Source of the DNA: Planctomycetota bacterium
GTDB lineage: Bacteria > Planctomycetota > B15-G4
Assembly (NCBI GenBank): GCA_029245865.1
Contig: JAQWOM010000009.1
Coordinates: forward strand, 22,398-86,397
Direction of reading: 5' to 3'
Length of the DNA stretch: 64,000 nucleotides
Shown here one piece after another: positions 9,036-16,550 of the stretch. Every line of letters starts with the position of its first letter. Position 1 is the first letter of the stretch. Made by a program: the position numbers and the translations under genes. The notes beneath the pieces were generated by a model. The model searched no databases, had not been told where the DNA came from, and saw only the letters and a program-made list of their open reading frames with translations.

Positions 9036-11381
9036 ATGCTGAATCGAAGTCCCGAGCCCTTCTCGCCAAGAAGAGGGCCTCTCGCCTGTCTGGCTCTCTG
9101 CTTGGCGATGTTGACCAATTGCGCAGAGGAGAGAACTTCTCTTCCTCGACATCTCACCATGCAGGGATTGGAAGCCAGCCCACGGCCGGCAAACCGAGTT
9201 GTTCAAAAATTTGAGCCCGCCGCCGAACGCAGCGCATGGCTCATCGCTGCAGATGAGATTTCGCTCACGCCGCATCCCCACGAAGATTCGTCCGATCTGC
9301 TACGTCTCACCCCCCAGAAAACGGGAGACCCGATTCGCCTCAGACGTCAGGGCTCATATGACCTCGAATCCTTTGATCGCGTTCAACTGACACTGGCGTG
9401 TTCGGGTGAAACGCTGGCCTCGGCCGCCTTTCTCCGCGATGGCCTCGTGGTGGCCACCACGAACTCCGTTCCGATCACCCAGTTGGCCGAAGTCGGCTCT
9501 GTCGAGATGGTGCTACCGCGGGTGGCCGCTGAACGCGGAACCGCCACCTCCATGCAACTGCTCTTTGGCGACACTCCACGCTCTGTCAGCCTGGAGTCCG
9601 TGGAATTGCTCGCCACACCAGCTTCTCAACTGGTTCCGACAGGCAACGGAAAAGGCCAACTCTCTCGACTGGGGGATGAAGGACGGCTGGGCGTTGGCGT
9701 GAGCACCGGTCGCCCCGTCGAGACCTCTTTTCACGTGCCACCTGCGGGTGTGCTCAGTTTCTCGGTGGGCATCCCTCCACACGGCCGCTGGAAAGGCGAG
9801 CCCCCCCTCTTGATCATCACCCTGACCGACCCAGGCCAGCATGAAGGGGAGGAACTCCAGGTTCTGGAACATCCTCTTGCACGCGGCGACGACCAGGCCG
9901 TGTGGACTGACCTCTCCCTCGAACTGAACAACTTCTCGGGACGAGACCTCTTGGCTCGCTTCGAAATCCGCGGAGCTCCCGGGCAAGAAGCGTCCTGCGT
10001 GATCTCGGAAGCAGTTGTCTGGAGCCGCTCATCACGCAAGAACCCATCACTGCTCTTGATCACCACGGACACGCACCGAGGCGATCATCTTGGGAATGCG
10101 GTTCGGGGTGCAGGCGTCGAGACACCAAACCTCGACGCCCTCGGAGATCGCGGCGTGTTCTTCGAGGACTGCTTTGCAAGTGCCAACTACACGAACCCCT
10201 CGCACATGGCTCTGATGACCGGACTTCATCCCCGAGACGTGGGCATCTTCACCAACAAACAGGCCATGGGACAGGAAGCAGAGACCTTGGCCGAGCGCTT
10301 ACGCAACGCTGGCTATCGAACGTTCGCCGCGCTCAGCGCCCATCATCTCGGCGACACCGTGAGCGGGCTTGGCCAGGGCTTCGACCGCATGACATGGCCC
10401 GACCTCCCGCAGCGCCCTGCGGCAGACACACTGGACATCGTTGAGCGATGGCTTGCGCCTGGCGAAGCCACGCATGACGAACGCCCGATTTTCTTGTGGC
10501 TCCATGTCTTCGATGCCCACCGACCCTATGACCCATCGCCCGAATGGATGGCGCGCTACTACGATGGACCGACAGACCCCTACGACCCGGCCCTGCCAGA
10601 GCTTCCCGAGAACATCGTGCTGCCACGCGAGATGCAAGGCCTTCGAGCCCTCGAGCATCCACGCGCTCAATACAAAGCACTCGTAAGCTCTCTCGACGAA
10701 CAACTCGCACGCGTTCTCGATCACCCCAAAATGGCGGAAGCCGTGGTGGCTGTCGTTGGAGACCATGGTGAACAAATGGGTGATCATGACGTGTGGTTTG
10801 ACCACGCCGAGTTATACACCGACACATTGCATGTGCCGTTGATCCTCACATGGCCAGAAGCTCCTGCGGGCACACGCGTCACACACCCCGTCAGCCATCT
10901 CGATCTTGGCCGAACATTGCTTGACCTTGCCGGGGAGACCGAGGTGAATTTCCCGGGCAACAGTCTGGTGGACAAAGCAGGCGATGCAAACGGAGATGCC
11001 CCGAGCAACAAAGCCCGGATCGCACTCTCATCACACGGAAGCTCGGCGAGTCTCAGTCAGGGGGGCCTGCACCTCATCCTGCACCTGCGGGACAACCACC
11101 GCCTTTACGATCACCACGAAGTCGAGCTCTACGACCTGACCACAGATCCCACTTGCCAGAACAACGTCTTGAGTGAACGGATCGACGAAGCGAAGGCCTT
11201 GCGCGCACAGCTTGTGCGCTGGCTGAGCGAGACGCCTGCGAGTTCTTTTGCGGGGGCTGTGAGCACGGACCCCCAGCTTCTCTCAGACCTTGCTCGACTT
11301 GGCTACACGGGAGCAGCGCCCGGACTCGGTGATGCACTCTGGCAAGCTGACAACTGCGCGTGGTGCACCCGCATGGAATAG
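9036..11381 (+). CDS. Sulfatase-like lipoprotein with N-terminal beta domain
   Basis: A 781-residue protein with two parts. A lipoprotein-like signal (hydrophobic LACLALCLAMLTNC, Cys29) is followed by about 300 residues without a known catalytic motif that read as paired beta-sandwich modules. From residue ~338 comes a sulfatase/alkaline-phosphatase-type domain: LLLITTDTHRGDHLG (metal Asp345), YTNPSHMALMTG with Thr386 at the nucleophile position, HVFDAHRPYDP, and VVGDHGEQMGDHDVW. As in the sulfatase-like gene at 5306-6883, Thr replaces the formylglycine Cys/Ser. The ATG at 9036 was chosen because it begins the signal peptide; the 83 upstream in-frame codons look non-coding. It is convergent with the ASPIC/UnbV gene only 10 bases away. 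A hydrolase or transferase on surface sulfate or phosphate esters is inferred. Confidence 0.87.
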   Translation: MLNRSPEPFSPRRGPLACLALCLAMLTNCAEERTSLPRHLTMQGLEASPRPANRVVQKFEPAAERSAWLIAADEISLTPHPHEDSSDLLRLTPQKTGDPIRLRRQGSYDLESFDRVQLTLACSGETLASAAFLRDGLVVATTNSVPITQLAEVGSVEMVLPRVAAERGTATSMQLLFGDTPRSVSLESVELLATPASQLVPTGNGKGQLSRLGDEGRLGVGVSTGRPVETSFHVPPAGVLSFSVGIPPHGRWKGEPPLLIITLTDPGQHEGEELQVLEHPLARGDDQAVWTDLSLELNNFSGRDLLARFEIRGAPGQEASCVISEAVVWSRSSRKNPSLLLITTDTHRGDHLGNAVRGAGVETPNLDALGDRGVFFEDCFASANYTNPSHMALMTGLHPRDVGIFTNKQAMGQEAETLAERLRNAGYRTFAALSAHHLGDTVSGLGQGFDRMTWPDLPQRPAADTLDIVERWLAPGEATHDERPIFLWLHVFDAHRPYDPSPEWMARYYDGPTDPYDPALPELPENIVLPREMQGLRALEHPRAQYKALVSSLDEQLARVLDHPKMAEAVVAVVGDHGEQMGDHDVWFDHAELYTDTLHVPLILTWPEAPAGTRVTHPVSHLDLGRTLLDLAGETEVNFPGNSLVDKAGDANGDAPSNKARIALSSHGSSASLSQGGLHLILHLRDNHRLYDHHEVELYDLTTDPTCQNNVLSERIDEAKALRAQLVRWLSETPASSFAGAVSTDPQLLSDLARLGYTGAAPGLGDALWQADNCAWCTRME

Positions 11382-11391
11382 ATGCGGCCGT

Positions 11392-13149
11392 CTACCGAAG
11401 AGCTGAGCCGAACTGCAGTTCGTGCCACGAGCCTGCATCGAAGCCTCCAAACACCTCTTCGGTCCCATCGACCCAACGCACCTTGACGTCCGTGACCTGT
11501 GGCACATCTCCCAATCCGAAGTGAACGCGCGGGTCCTGGCTGGAAAGATAGCCGGCGCCTGCACGCACATCGGCTCGCAGCGAACGCTCTCCCGCAACCA
11601 GGGTGACCGTGGCACCCAAGGCAGGGCTTCCCTCGGCATTCACCACGGAGAAGCCCACCCAGCCACCTTGCTCCCCCGCCTGGTTCATGAGCAGTTGAGC
11701 CGCCCCATCACGGTCGATGACCAGCACGTCCAGAGCCCCATCACCATCGACATCACCGAAGGCTGTTCCGCGACTGGTTCCAGCGAAAGGCTGTGCCGTG
11801 CCATCCGCACTTGAGAGAGGAGAGAACCTCGCCTCCGGCAACCCACGCAGCACAAGGTTCGGCTCTGCATAGGGATCTTCGCTCCACAGTCGCGACTGTC
11901 GGCGCACGCGCCCGTTCGACTGGAAAAGATCGAGCAGGCCATCGTGATTGAAATCCAGAAGCCCCACACCGAATCGAGTGAAAGTGCGACTTGGAACCGC
12001 CAAGCCCGCTCCCAGCGTTTGATCCGAAAACAACCCGCCTTCATTGAGAAAGAACGAATCCGTCTGTTTGTCCAGATTGCAGACCAGCAGGTCGAGTTCG
12101 CCATCTTGATTCACGTCTGCCACGGCGACACCCATTCCCGCCTTCGCTCGCCCGGAATGATCCAGAGCGCAACCCGCAAGCAAGCCTTCATCCACGAACG
12201 TGAAGTTGCCCTGATTCATCCACAGGCGATCCGGCATGCCGTCATTGGCAACGAAGATGTCCTGCAGGCCGTCATCGTCGAAATCACCAGCAACCACACC
12301 CAACCCGGTACCAGGCTTCGCCCCCACGCCAGACGCATCCGTGACATCCTCGAAGCGGACCCCTTCACCCAGCCCGCCAAGGTTGCGAAAGACAACATCT
12401 CTCGCAGGCGCGACGTAATTGGCCGGGTCGCAATAGTCGAGACCTCCCATGTCGTTGTGACATGACAGCTCTCCGTCGCTGGACCATCCGAGATAGTTGG
12501 TGACATAGAGGTCAAGCCAGCCGTCCGCATCCAGATCTACAAAGGTGGCACTCGCACCGAATCCCAGATCGCCCACGCCAGCAGCTGCCGTGCTGTTGAC
12601 GAAGTGGCCGGCCCCCTCGTTGAGCAACAAGGCATTGGCTCCCACATTGGTGACGTAGAGATCGACATCGCCGTCGTTGTCGACATCACCGCAAGCGACT
12701 CCCATGCCGTAGCCCTGGTCTGCTGCACCACTGCCCTCGCTTGCGTCGCGAAAGCGACCCTGGCCCTCATTCACAAACAGGCGATTGCCTGGAAGCGCCT
12801 CGCCGAGCCTCGGGCGCAACCAACCACTCTGCACGCAATAGGCATCCAGATCGCCATCGCCATCTGCATCAAACAGCGCTGCACCACCGGCCATGATCTC
12901 AGGCATGAGATAGGCCTCTTGGTGACCAGACTCATGCCGGAACGCGATGCCACGGCCCACGGCCTCATCGGTAAACCACGGAATGAAATCTTCGGGAGCC
13001 GACGCGGGTGGATGAATCGTGTCACCCGTCGGCAGTGAACCCGAGGCGGCCTCTGGCGCTCGGTCTGTAACTTCAGGACTTTCTCCGCAAGTGATCAGGA
13101 GCAAGCTGAGAGCGACGCAGAGAGGGCGTATCCGCAAGTTACAACCCAT
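11392..13149 (-). CDS. FG-GAP/VCBS and ASPIC/UnbV (CRTAC1-like) lipoprotein
   Basis: A 585-residue exported lipoprotein. The signal peptide ends in LLLITCGES (lipobox Cys). Residues ~60-480 hold repeated FG-GAP/VCBS motifs with calcium-binding loops such as DADGDGDLDAY, DVDNDGDVDLY and DFDDDGLQDIF, predicted to form a beta-propeller. Residues ~490-585 are the ASPIC/UnbV domain with GATVTL, VHFGLGD and VKVRWVDGTEE. Its ATG at 13149 lies inside the last codons of the upstream TPR lipoprotein (11-base overlap), so the pair is translationally coupled. Proteins of this family are widespread in planctomycetes and relatives, but their role is not established; protein or glycan binding at the cell surface is inference. 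Confidence 0.9.
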   Translation of the reverse strand: MGCNLRIRPLCVALSLLLITCGESPEVTDRAPEAASGSLPTGDTIHPPASAPEDFIPWFTDEAVGRGIAFRHESGHQEAYLMPEIMAGGAALFDADGDGDLDAYCVQSGWLRPRLGEALPGNRLFVNEGQGRFRDASEGSGAADQGYGMGVACGDVDNDGDVDLYVTNVGANALLLNEGAGHFVNSTAAAGVGDLGFGASATFVDLDADGWLDLYVTNYLGWSSDGELSCHNDMGGLDYCDPANYVAPARDVVFRNLGGLGEGVRFEDVTDASGVGAKPGTGLGVVAGDFDDDGLQDIFVANDGMPDRLWMNQGNFTFVDEGLLAGCALDHSGRAKAGMGVAVADVNQDGELDLLVCNLDKQTDSFFLNEGGLFSDQTLGAGLAVPSRTFTRFGVGLLDFNHDGLLDLFQSNGRVRRQSRLWSEDPYAEPNLVLRGLPEARFSPLSSADGTAQPFAGTSRGTAFGDVDGDGALDVLVIDRDGAAQLLMNQAGEQGGWVGFSVVNAEGSPALGATVTLVAGERSLRADVRAGAGYLSSQDPRVHFGLGDVPQVTDVKVRWVDGTEEVFGGFDAGSWHELQFGSALR

Positions 13150-14470
13150 CGCCGACACCTTCAGTGATCGGAGGCAACCCCTGGGCTGCTGCCTGGATTT
13201 GCGCCGCGTTGAGGGGGAATGCCTCGGATGCAGCACGGAGGACCTTGCGAGCTTCTTGCGAATCGCCAACCAACTGCAGCGCCCGTGCAAGTTTCAACAT
13301 CGTATTGAGCTTGGGACCACCGAGATAAAGCGCTCTCTCCAGCGATTCAACAGCCTGCGGTAGATCGTTCCTGCGCCACGACACGCGTGCGGCCAACTCG
13401 TGAGCAGGAACCCAGTCGCTCTGCCCAGCAATCGAACGCGCAATCGCGACTTCAGCGGCTCCGAGATCGCCTTTCGCCTCAAGGGCCAAGGCACGCAGAA
13501 ACCAGGCGCGAGAGTGGTCAGGAGTACGCTGAAGGAAGTCGTCCAGCGCAGCAATCGCATCCCCAGGCCGCCCCAGTTGCAACTGCGCAGCCACGAGTTT
13601 CTCCAGAGCCGTCACATCGTCCGGGTACTCACGGCGAAGCACCTCCAAGAACTCGACGATCTGATCGGCCTCACCTGCCGTGCCTCGCTCAACGACACGC
13701 TGCATCACTCCGTGATACCCCGCCAGATAGGCCTTGGTTTCTTCCAGCCACGGGTCAGCAACCGCAGGCGAAGACCCTTCACTCAACTCCAGCTGAACTC
13801 GTGCCTCGTCAAGCCTACCCAAGCTTCGGTAGGCAGTCCCCAGCAGGAAGCGCGCATGGCCGCGCTCTGGAGACCGCAGCAGAAACTTCGTGAGAACGTC
13901 CACAGCAACAGCGGCCTGCCCCTCGGCCAGCGCAACACGCGCCAGCCCTTCAGGGCCGGCAGGATGGTGCCCGTCTAGATCGAGTGCACGCGCAAAGCTC
14001 GCACGCGCTGCATCCAGTTCGCCTGTCGAGAGTTGAAGATCTCCCAGACGCGCGTGCGCCATCACAGCATCTGAAGCCAGCTCCACGCAGGACTCGAACG
14101 CTTGAAGCGCGCCCGGAAGGTCACCGAGCACTTCGCGCATGCGCCCCAGATGATACAGCGCACGCGCATTGCTCGCGTCCCATCGCAGAGCATCTTCGTA
14201 GGCTTCAACCGCCAGCGCAGGCCGGGAGTTCTGGTCATACAACATGCCAAGCTCCAGGTAGCCCTGGGCATCCTCTGGCCGCTGAGCCATGCGATCAAGC
14301 TGGTCAAGAGCGAGCAGTTCGACATGCGACGCATCCCCCTGCTCGACGACCTCCGCAACAGGGCGGTCGCATGACATGGCCAAGCCGCAGATCAAAAGGC
14401 AGAGGGCATGTATGTCAACTGGACAGACGGCACGGCCACGGCCGCTGCGTCGATATTTGCAGCTGAACAT
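13139..14470 (-). CDS. Tetratricopeptide-repeat lipoprotein
   Basis: A 443-residue protein whose N-terminus has a basic stretch, a hydrophobic segment and a lipobox-like LAMSC (Cys34). The rest is almost entirely TPR repeats, for example ARALYHLGRMREVLGDLPGAL, VMAHARLGDLQLSTGELDAA and SRAWFLRALALEAKGDLGAAE, separated by a stretch near residue 235-260 that does not fit the repeat. TPR superhelices bind peptides or partner proteins. Its 3' end overlaps the start of the ASPIC/UnbV lipoprotein by 11 bases, which strongly suggests a complex of the two. TPR and ASPIC modules also occur fused in one chain at 30000-35060 and 40463-42715 in this window, which supports that pairing. Confidence 0.88.
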   Translation of the reverse strand: MFSCKYRRSGRGRAVCPVDIHALCLLICGLAMSCDRPVAEVVEQGDASHVELLALDQLDRMAQRPEDAQGYLELGMLYDQNSRPALAVEAYEDALRWDASNARALYHLGRMREVLGDLPGALQAFESCVELASDAVMAHARLGDLQLSTGELDAARASFARALDLDGHHPAGPEGLARVALAEGQAAVAVDVLTKFLLRSPERGHARFLLGTAYRSLGRLDEARVQLELSEGSSPAVADPWLEETKAYLAGYHGVMQRVVERGTAGEADQIVEFLEVLRREYPDDVTALEKLVAAQLQLGRPGDAIAALDDFLQRTPDHSRAWFLRALALEAKGDLGAAEVAIARSIAGQSDWVPAHELAARVSWRRNDLPQAVESLERALYLGGPKLNTMLKLARALQLVGDSQEARKVLRAASEAFPLNAAQIQAAAQGLPPITEGVGDGL

Positions 14471-14557
14471 CTGGACGAGGATAGCAAGCGCCCCGCAAAG
14501 GAGGCGCGCAGAGAAGTTGGCCGTTCGTGCCTCGATGCCGAGAGCCCCGCAGCCTGC

Positions 14558-15178
14558 TCAGAAATCGTCGTCCTGAGGATCGAAGCCCGCAAAACCCACG
14601 ACGAAATCGACGATCTCCATCGGATCAAAGCCCACGTCAGCCCCGACCAATGCCAGCTGGAAACTCATGCCGATCTCGGTCTTGCCATAGTGAGGCCCCA
14701 CGCCTCCTTCGACGGTGGCATCCACAACACTGACCTCGGCACCCGACTTCGACTCAAGCCCGATGGGCGAGCGCGGCATCTTGCGACCACGTGCCCCTGG
14801 CAAGCCGACGTAAACCGTGGCGTAGGCCCCGACGTACGCATCCGCGTAATCCGTGGCGCGAACGCCCACGGCAAATCCGGGCCCGATGCGAGCTCTCGCG
14901 CGGACCATGTCGAACGCATCCAGAATGCGGTTCGGGATGTACATCAAGATGGCAAAGCCAGCGCCCGCGCCTCCCGTTTCATCTTCGACGTCATCAGTAT
15001 CCTCGTCCTTTTCGTCATCGCGAAACACGAGTCCAGAAAAGCGGGCGGACGATTCTCCGGCCTCCGACGCCATCTCTGGAACATCGAGCCACAAGATGGG
15101 TCCGTTGAAGGTCTCCGAAGGAGCTGAAGCACATCCTCCACACAGCACAACGAACAGCAGCGACAAGAATCGAGTCAT
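14558..15178 (-). CDS. Small lipoprotein, possible membrane-associated
   Basis: A 206-residue protein starting MTRFLSLLFVVLCGGCAS, a clean lipoprotein signal with Cys17, so it is probably anchored in a membrane facing the periplasm. The rest is rich in Gly, Ala and Val, with alternating patterns (DAYVGAYATVYVGL, IGMSFQLALVGADVGFDP) that could form beta strands. The tail is highly acidic. GGAG about 9 bases upstream of the ATG at 15178 supports this start over the longer open frame. I do not recognise a named family. The tail resembles that of the lipoprotein at 21996-22487 in general style (amphipathic, short acidic end), so the two may be distant relatives. Confidence 0.72.
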   Translation of the reverse strand: MTRFLSLLFVVLCGGCASAPSETFNGPILWLDVPEMASEAGESSARFSGLVFRDDEKDEDTDDVEDETGGAGAGFAILMYIPNRILDAFDMVRARARIGPGFAVGVRATDYADAYVGAYATVYVGLPGARGRKMPRSPIGLESKSGAEVSVVDATVEGGVGPHYGKTEIGMSFQLALVGADVGFDPMEIVDFVVGFAGFDPQDDDF

Positions 15179-15337
15179 GTGAAACTCCGTGCGAGTCAGC
15201 AAGGGCGCCGTGAAAACGTCAATCGCCCTCGGGCTCGAGATCGTATCGAACCCGAAGGCGATTTTCAGACAGCGACTGCTGCCTGTGAAGCAAGAAACCC
15301 AAGACTGCTCGAGTCGGGTCTCAGGGATTCAGCACGC

Positions 15338-15619
15338 TCAATCAGCACCATCGCTGAGTTCGGGTGCTGCAATCGGGTTTTGGCCACCCCAGAACTCGAT
15401 CGAGTTGAAGATCAGGGAGTCACCAAGAATGGCGAGGCCGTAGACGGGAAGAAAAGCGAGCCCCAGGAAGATGCCTTCCTGGCCCCACTCGTTCTCAACG
15501 ACAGTGCCGTTCCAGTGATGGACCTGACGGGTCAGATTGAACGGGCCGTAGCAGCCACCCGCAAAAATGGACAGGCAAAGAACGCTCGCAAGCGCACGCT
15601 GCTTCCAGGGATGAGACAT
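15338..15619 (-). CDS. DUF3332-like small lipoprotein
   Basis: A 93-residue protein with signal peptide and lipobox (SIFAGGCYG, Cys near residue 22). The mature part reads FNLTRQVHHWNGTV, NEWGQEGIFL, then a hydrophobic segment LPVYGLAILGDSLIFNSIEFW that is probably membrane-embedded. The FNLT...W...EWG...P.Y..A...D....N.IEFW.G.NP pattern matches DUF3332, a family of small envelope lipoproteins of unknown role found in several Gram-negative phyla. The ATG at 15619 has GGAGTG 8 bases upstream. The longer upstream frame has no SD and would mask the signal peptide. It lies 160 bases upstream of the next minus-strand lipoprotein gene, with which it may be transcribed. Confidence 0.8.
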   Translation of the reverse strand: MSHPWKQRALASVLCLSIFAGGCYGPFNLTRQVHHWNGTVVENEWGQEGIFLGLAFLPVYGLAILGDSLIFNSIEFWGGQNPIAAPELSDGAD

Positions 15620-15840
15620 GTGTTCACTCCGAAGATTGGGTACGGGGTTGAGTTTCAGAATCGGAGCAGGGTAGCAGCACAAACGAACAAAGCCAGACTC
15701 CACGCATGACTTCGGCCCGCCGCGGCTCCCTGACTCGCAAAGCGAACCGAAAACACCTCTGGGGGCAGGTCAACTCGACCGGCGCTCCGCAACACGGCTA
15801 TCCATCGAGCCGTCCGTGGTAGGCTTCGACTCCTCCTCTG

Positions 15841-16455
15841 ATGGCTCCGACAATGCCCGACATCACCCAGCTCCCCGCGCTGATTTGTCTCTACGACGAC
15901 CCTTCGGAGTCTGTCAGGCGCGAGGTCCTCGGCACGCTGGCTGGCTTCGGGGCCGAACTCGAAGCCTCGCTGAACAAGCTGCCTGAAAAACCGGAAGCCT
16001 CGAAGATTGCCTCGGTTCTGGATGCCGTCTCGCGGCACGTTCAATCCCAACGCGCGAAAGACACTCCAAGCCTTCCAACGACTGAGTCCGCGACCCTCGA
16101 CGAGGACGCAGTCTCTCCGGAAGATGCTGGATCTCCGGCACCACGCTACGAAGAAGGACAACTGGTCCGGCATCGTCGCTATGGCTACCGAGGCGTGGTC
16201 GTCGCGTTCGACCGCAACTGCCATGCCGCGGACGACTGGTACAAATCCAACCGGACGCGTCCCGAACGCAATCAGCCCTGGTATCACGTTCTCGTGGACG
16301 GTGCGCACCACGTCACCTACGCGGCTCAGACGAGCCTGCTACCAGATGAATCCATGCAGGCGGTGGGCCACCCGCTCGTCCCTTTCTTCTTCAAGAATTT
16401 TAAAGACGGCTGCTACCAGCGAAATGACCGGGCCTGGCCCGCTCTTGAGTCCTGA
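15841..16455 (+). CDS. HspQ/YccV-like domain protein with helical N-terminus
   Basis: A 204-residue cytoplasmic protein. Residues ~103-180 match the hemimethylated DNA-binding (YccV/HspQ) domain: QLVRHRRYGYRGVVVAFD, DDWYKSNRTRP, NQPWYHVLVDG, TYAAQTSLLP. In E. coli HspQ this domain acts as an adaptor for Lon and was first described as binding hemimethylated oriC. The N-terminal ~65 residues are helical, with LICLYDDPSESVRREVLGTLAGF resembling one HEAT repeat, followed by a Ser/Thr/Asp linker. This makes it about twice the size of stand-alone HspQ. The start may be the ATG at 15853 instead; neither has a clear SD. It is divergent from the DUF3332-like gene. Confidence 0.85.
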   Translation: MAPTMPDITQLPALICLYDDPSESVRREVLGTLAGFGAELEASLNKLPEKPEASKIASVLDAVSRHVQSQRAKDTPSLPTTESATLDEDAVSPEDAGSPAPRYEEGQLVRHRRYGYRGVVVAFDRNCHAADDWYKSNRTRPERNQPWYHVLVDGAHHVTYAAQTSLLPDESMQAVGHPLVPFFFKNFKDGCYQRNDRAWPALES

Positions 16456-16550
16456 GTAGAGCTGAGCAGGCTCTCAGCACCCGATTCATGCCAACATCGC
16501 GTTTCCCGTGTACGATTGCGGGCCGTTCATCACCCGAGGAGAGTTCACCC

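Noticed and set aside
15794..15813. ACGGCT/AGCCGT inverted repeat upstream of the HspQ-like gene
   Set aside because: Only six pairs with an 8-base loop; too common in G+C-rich DNA to call an operator.
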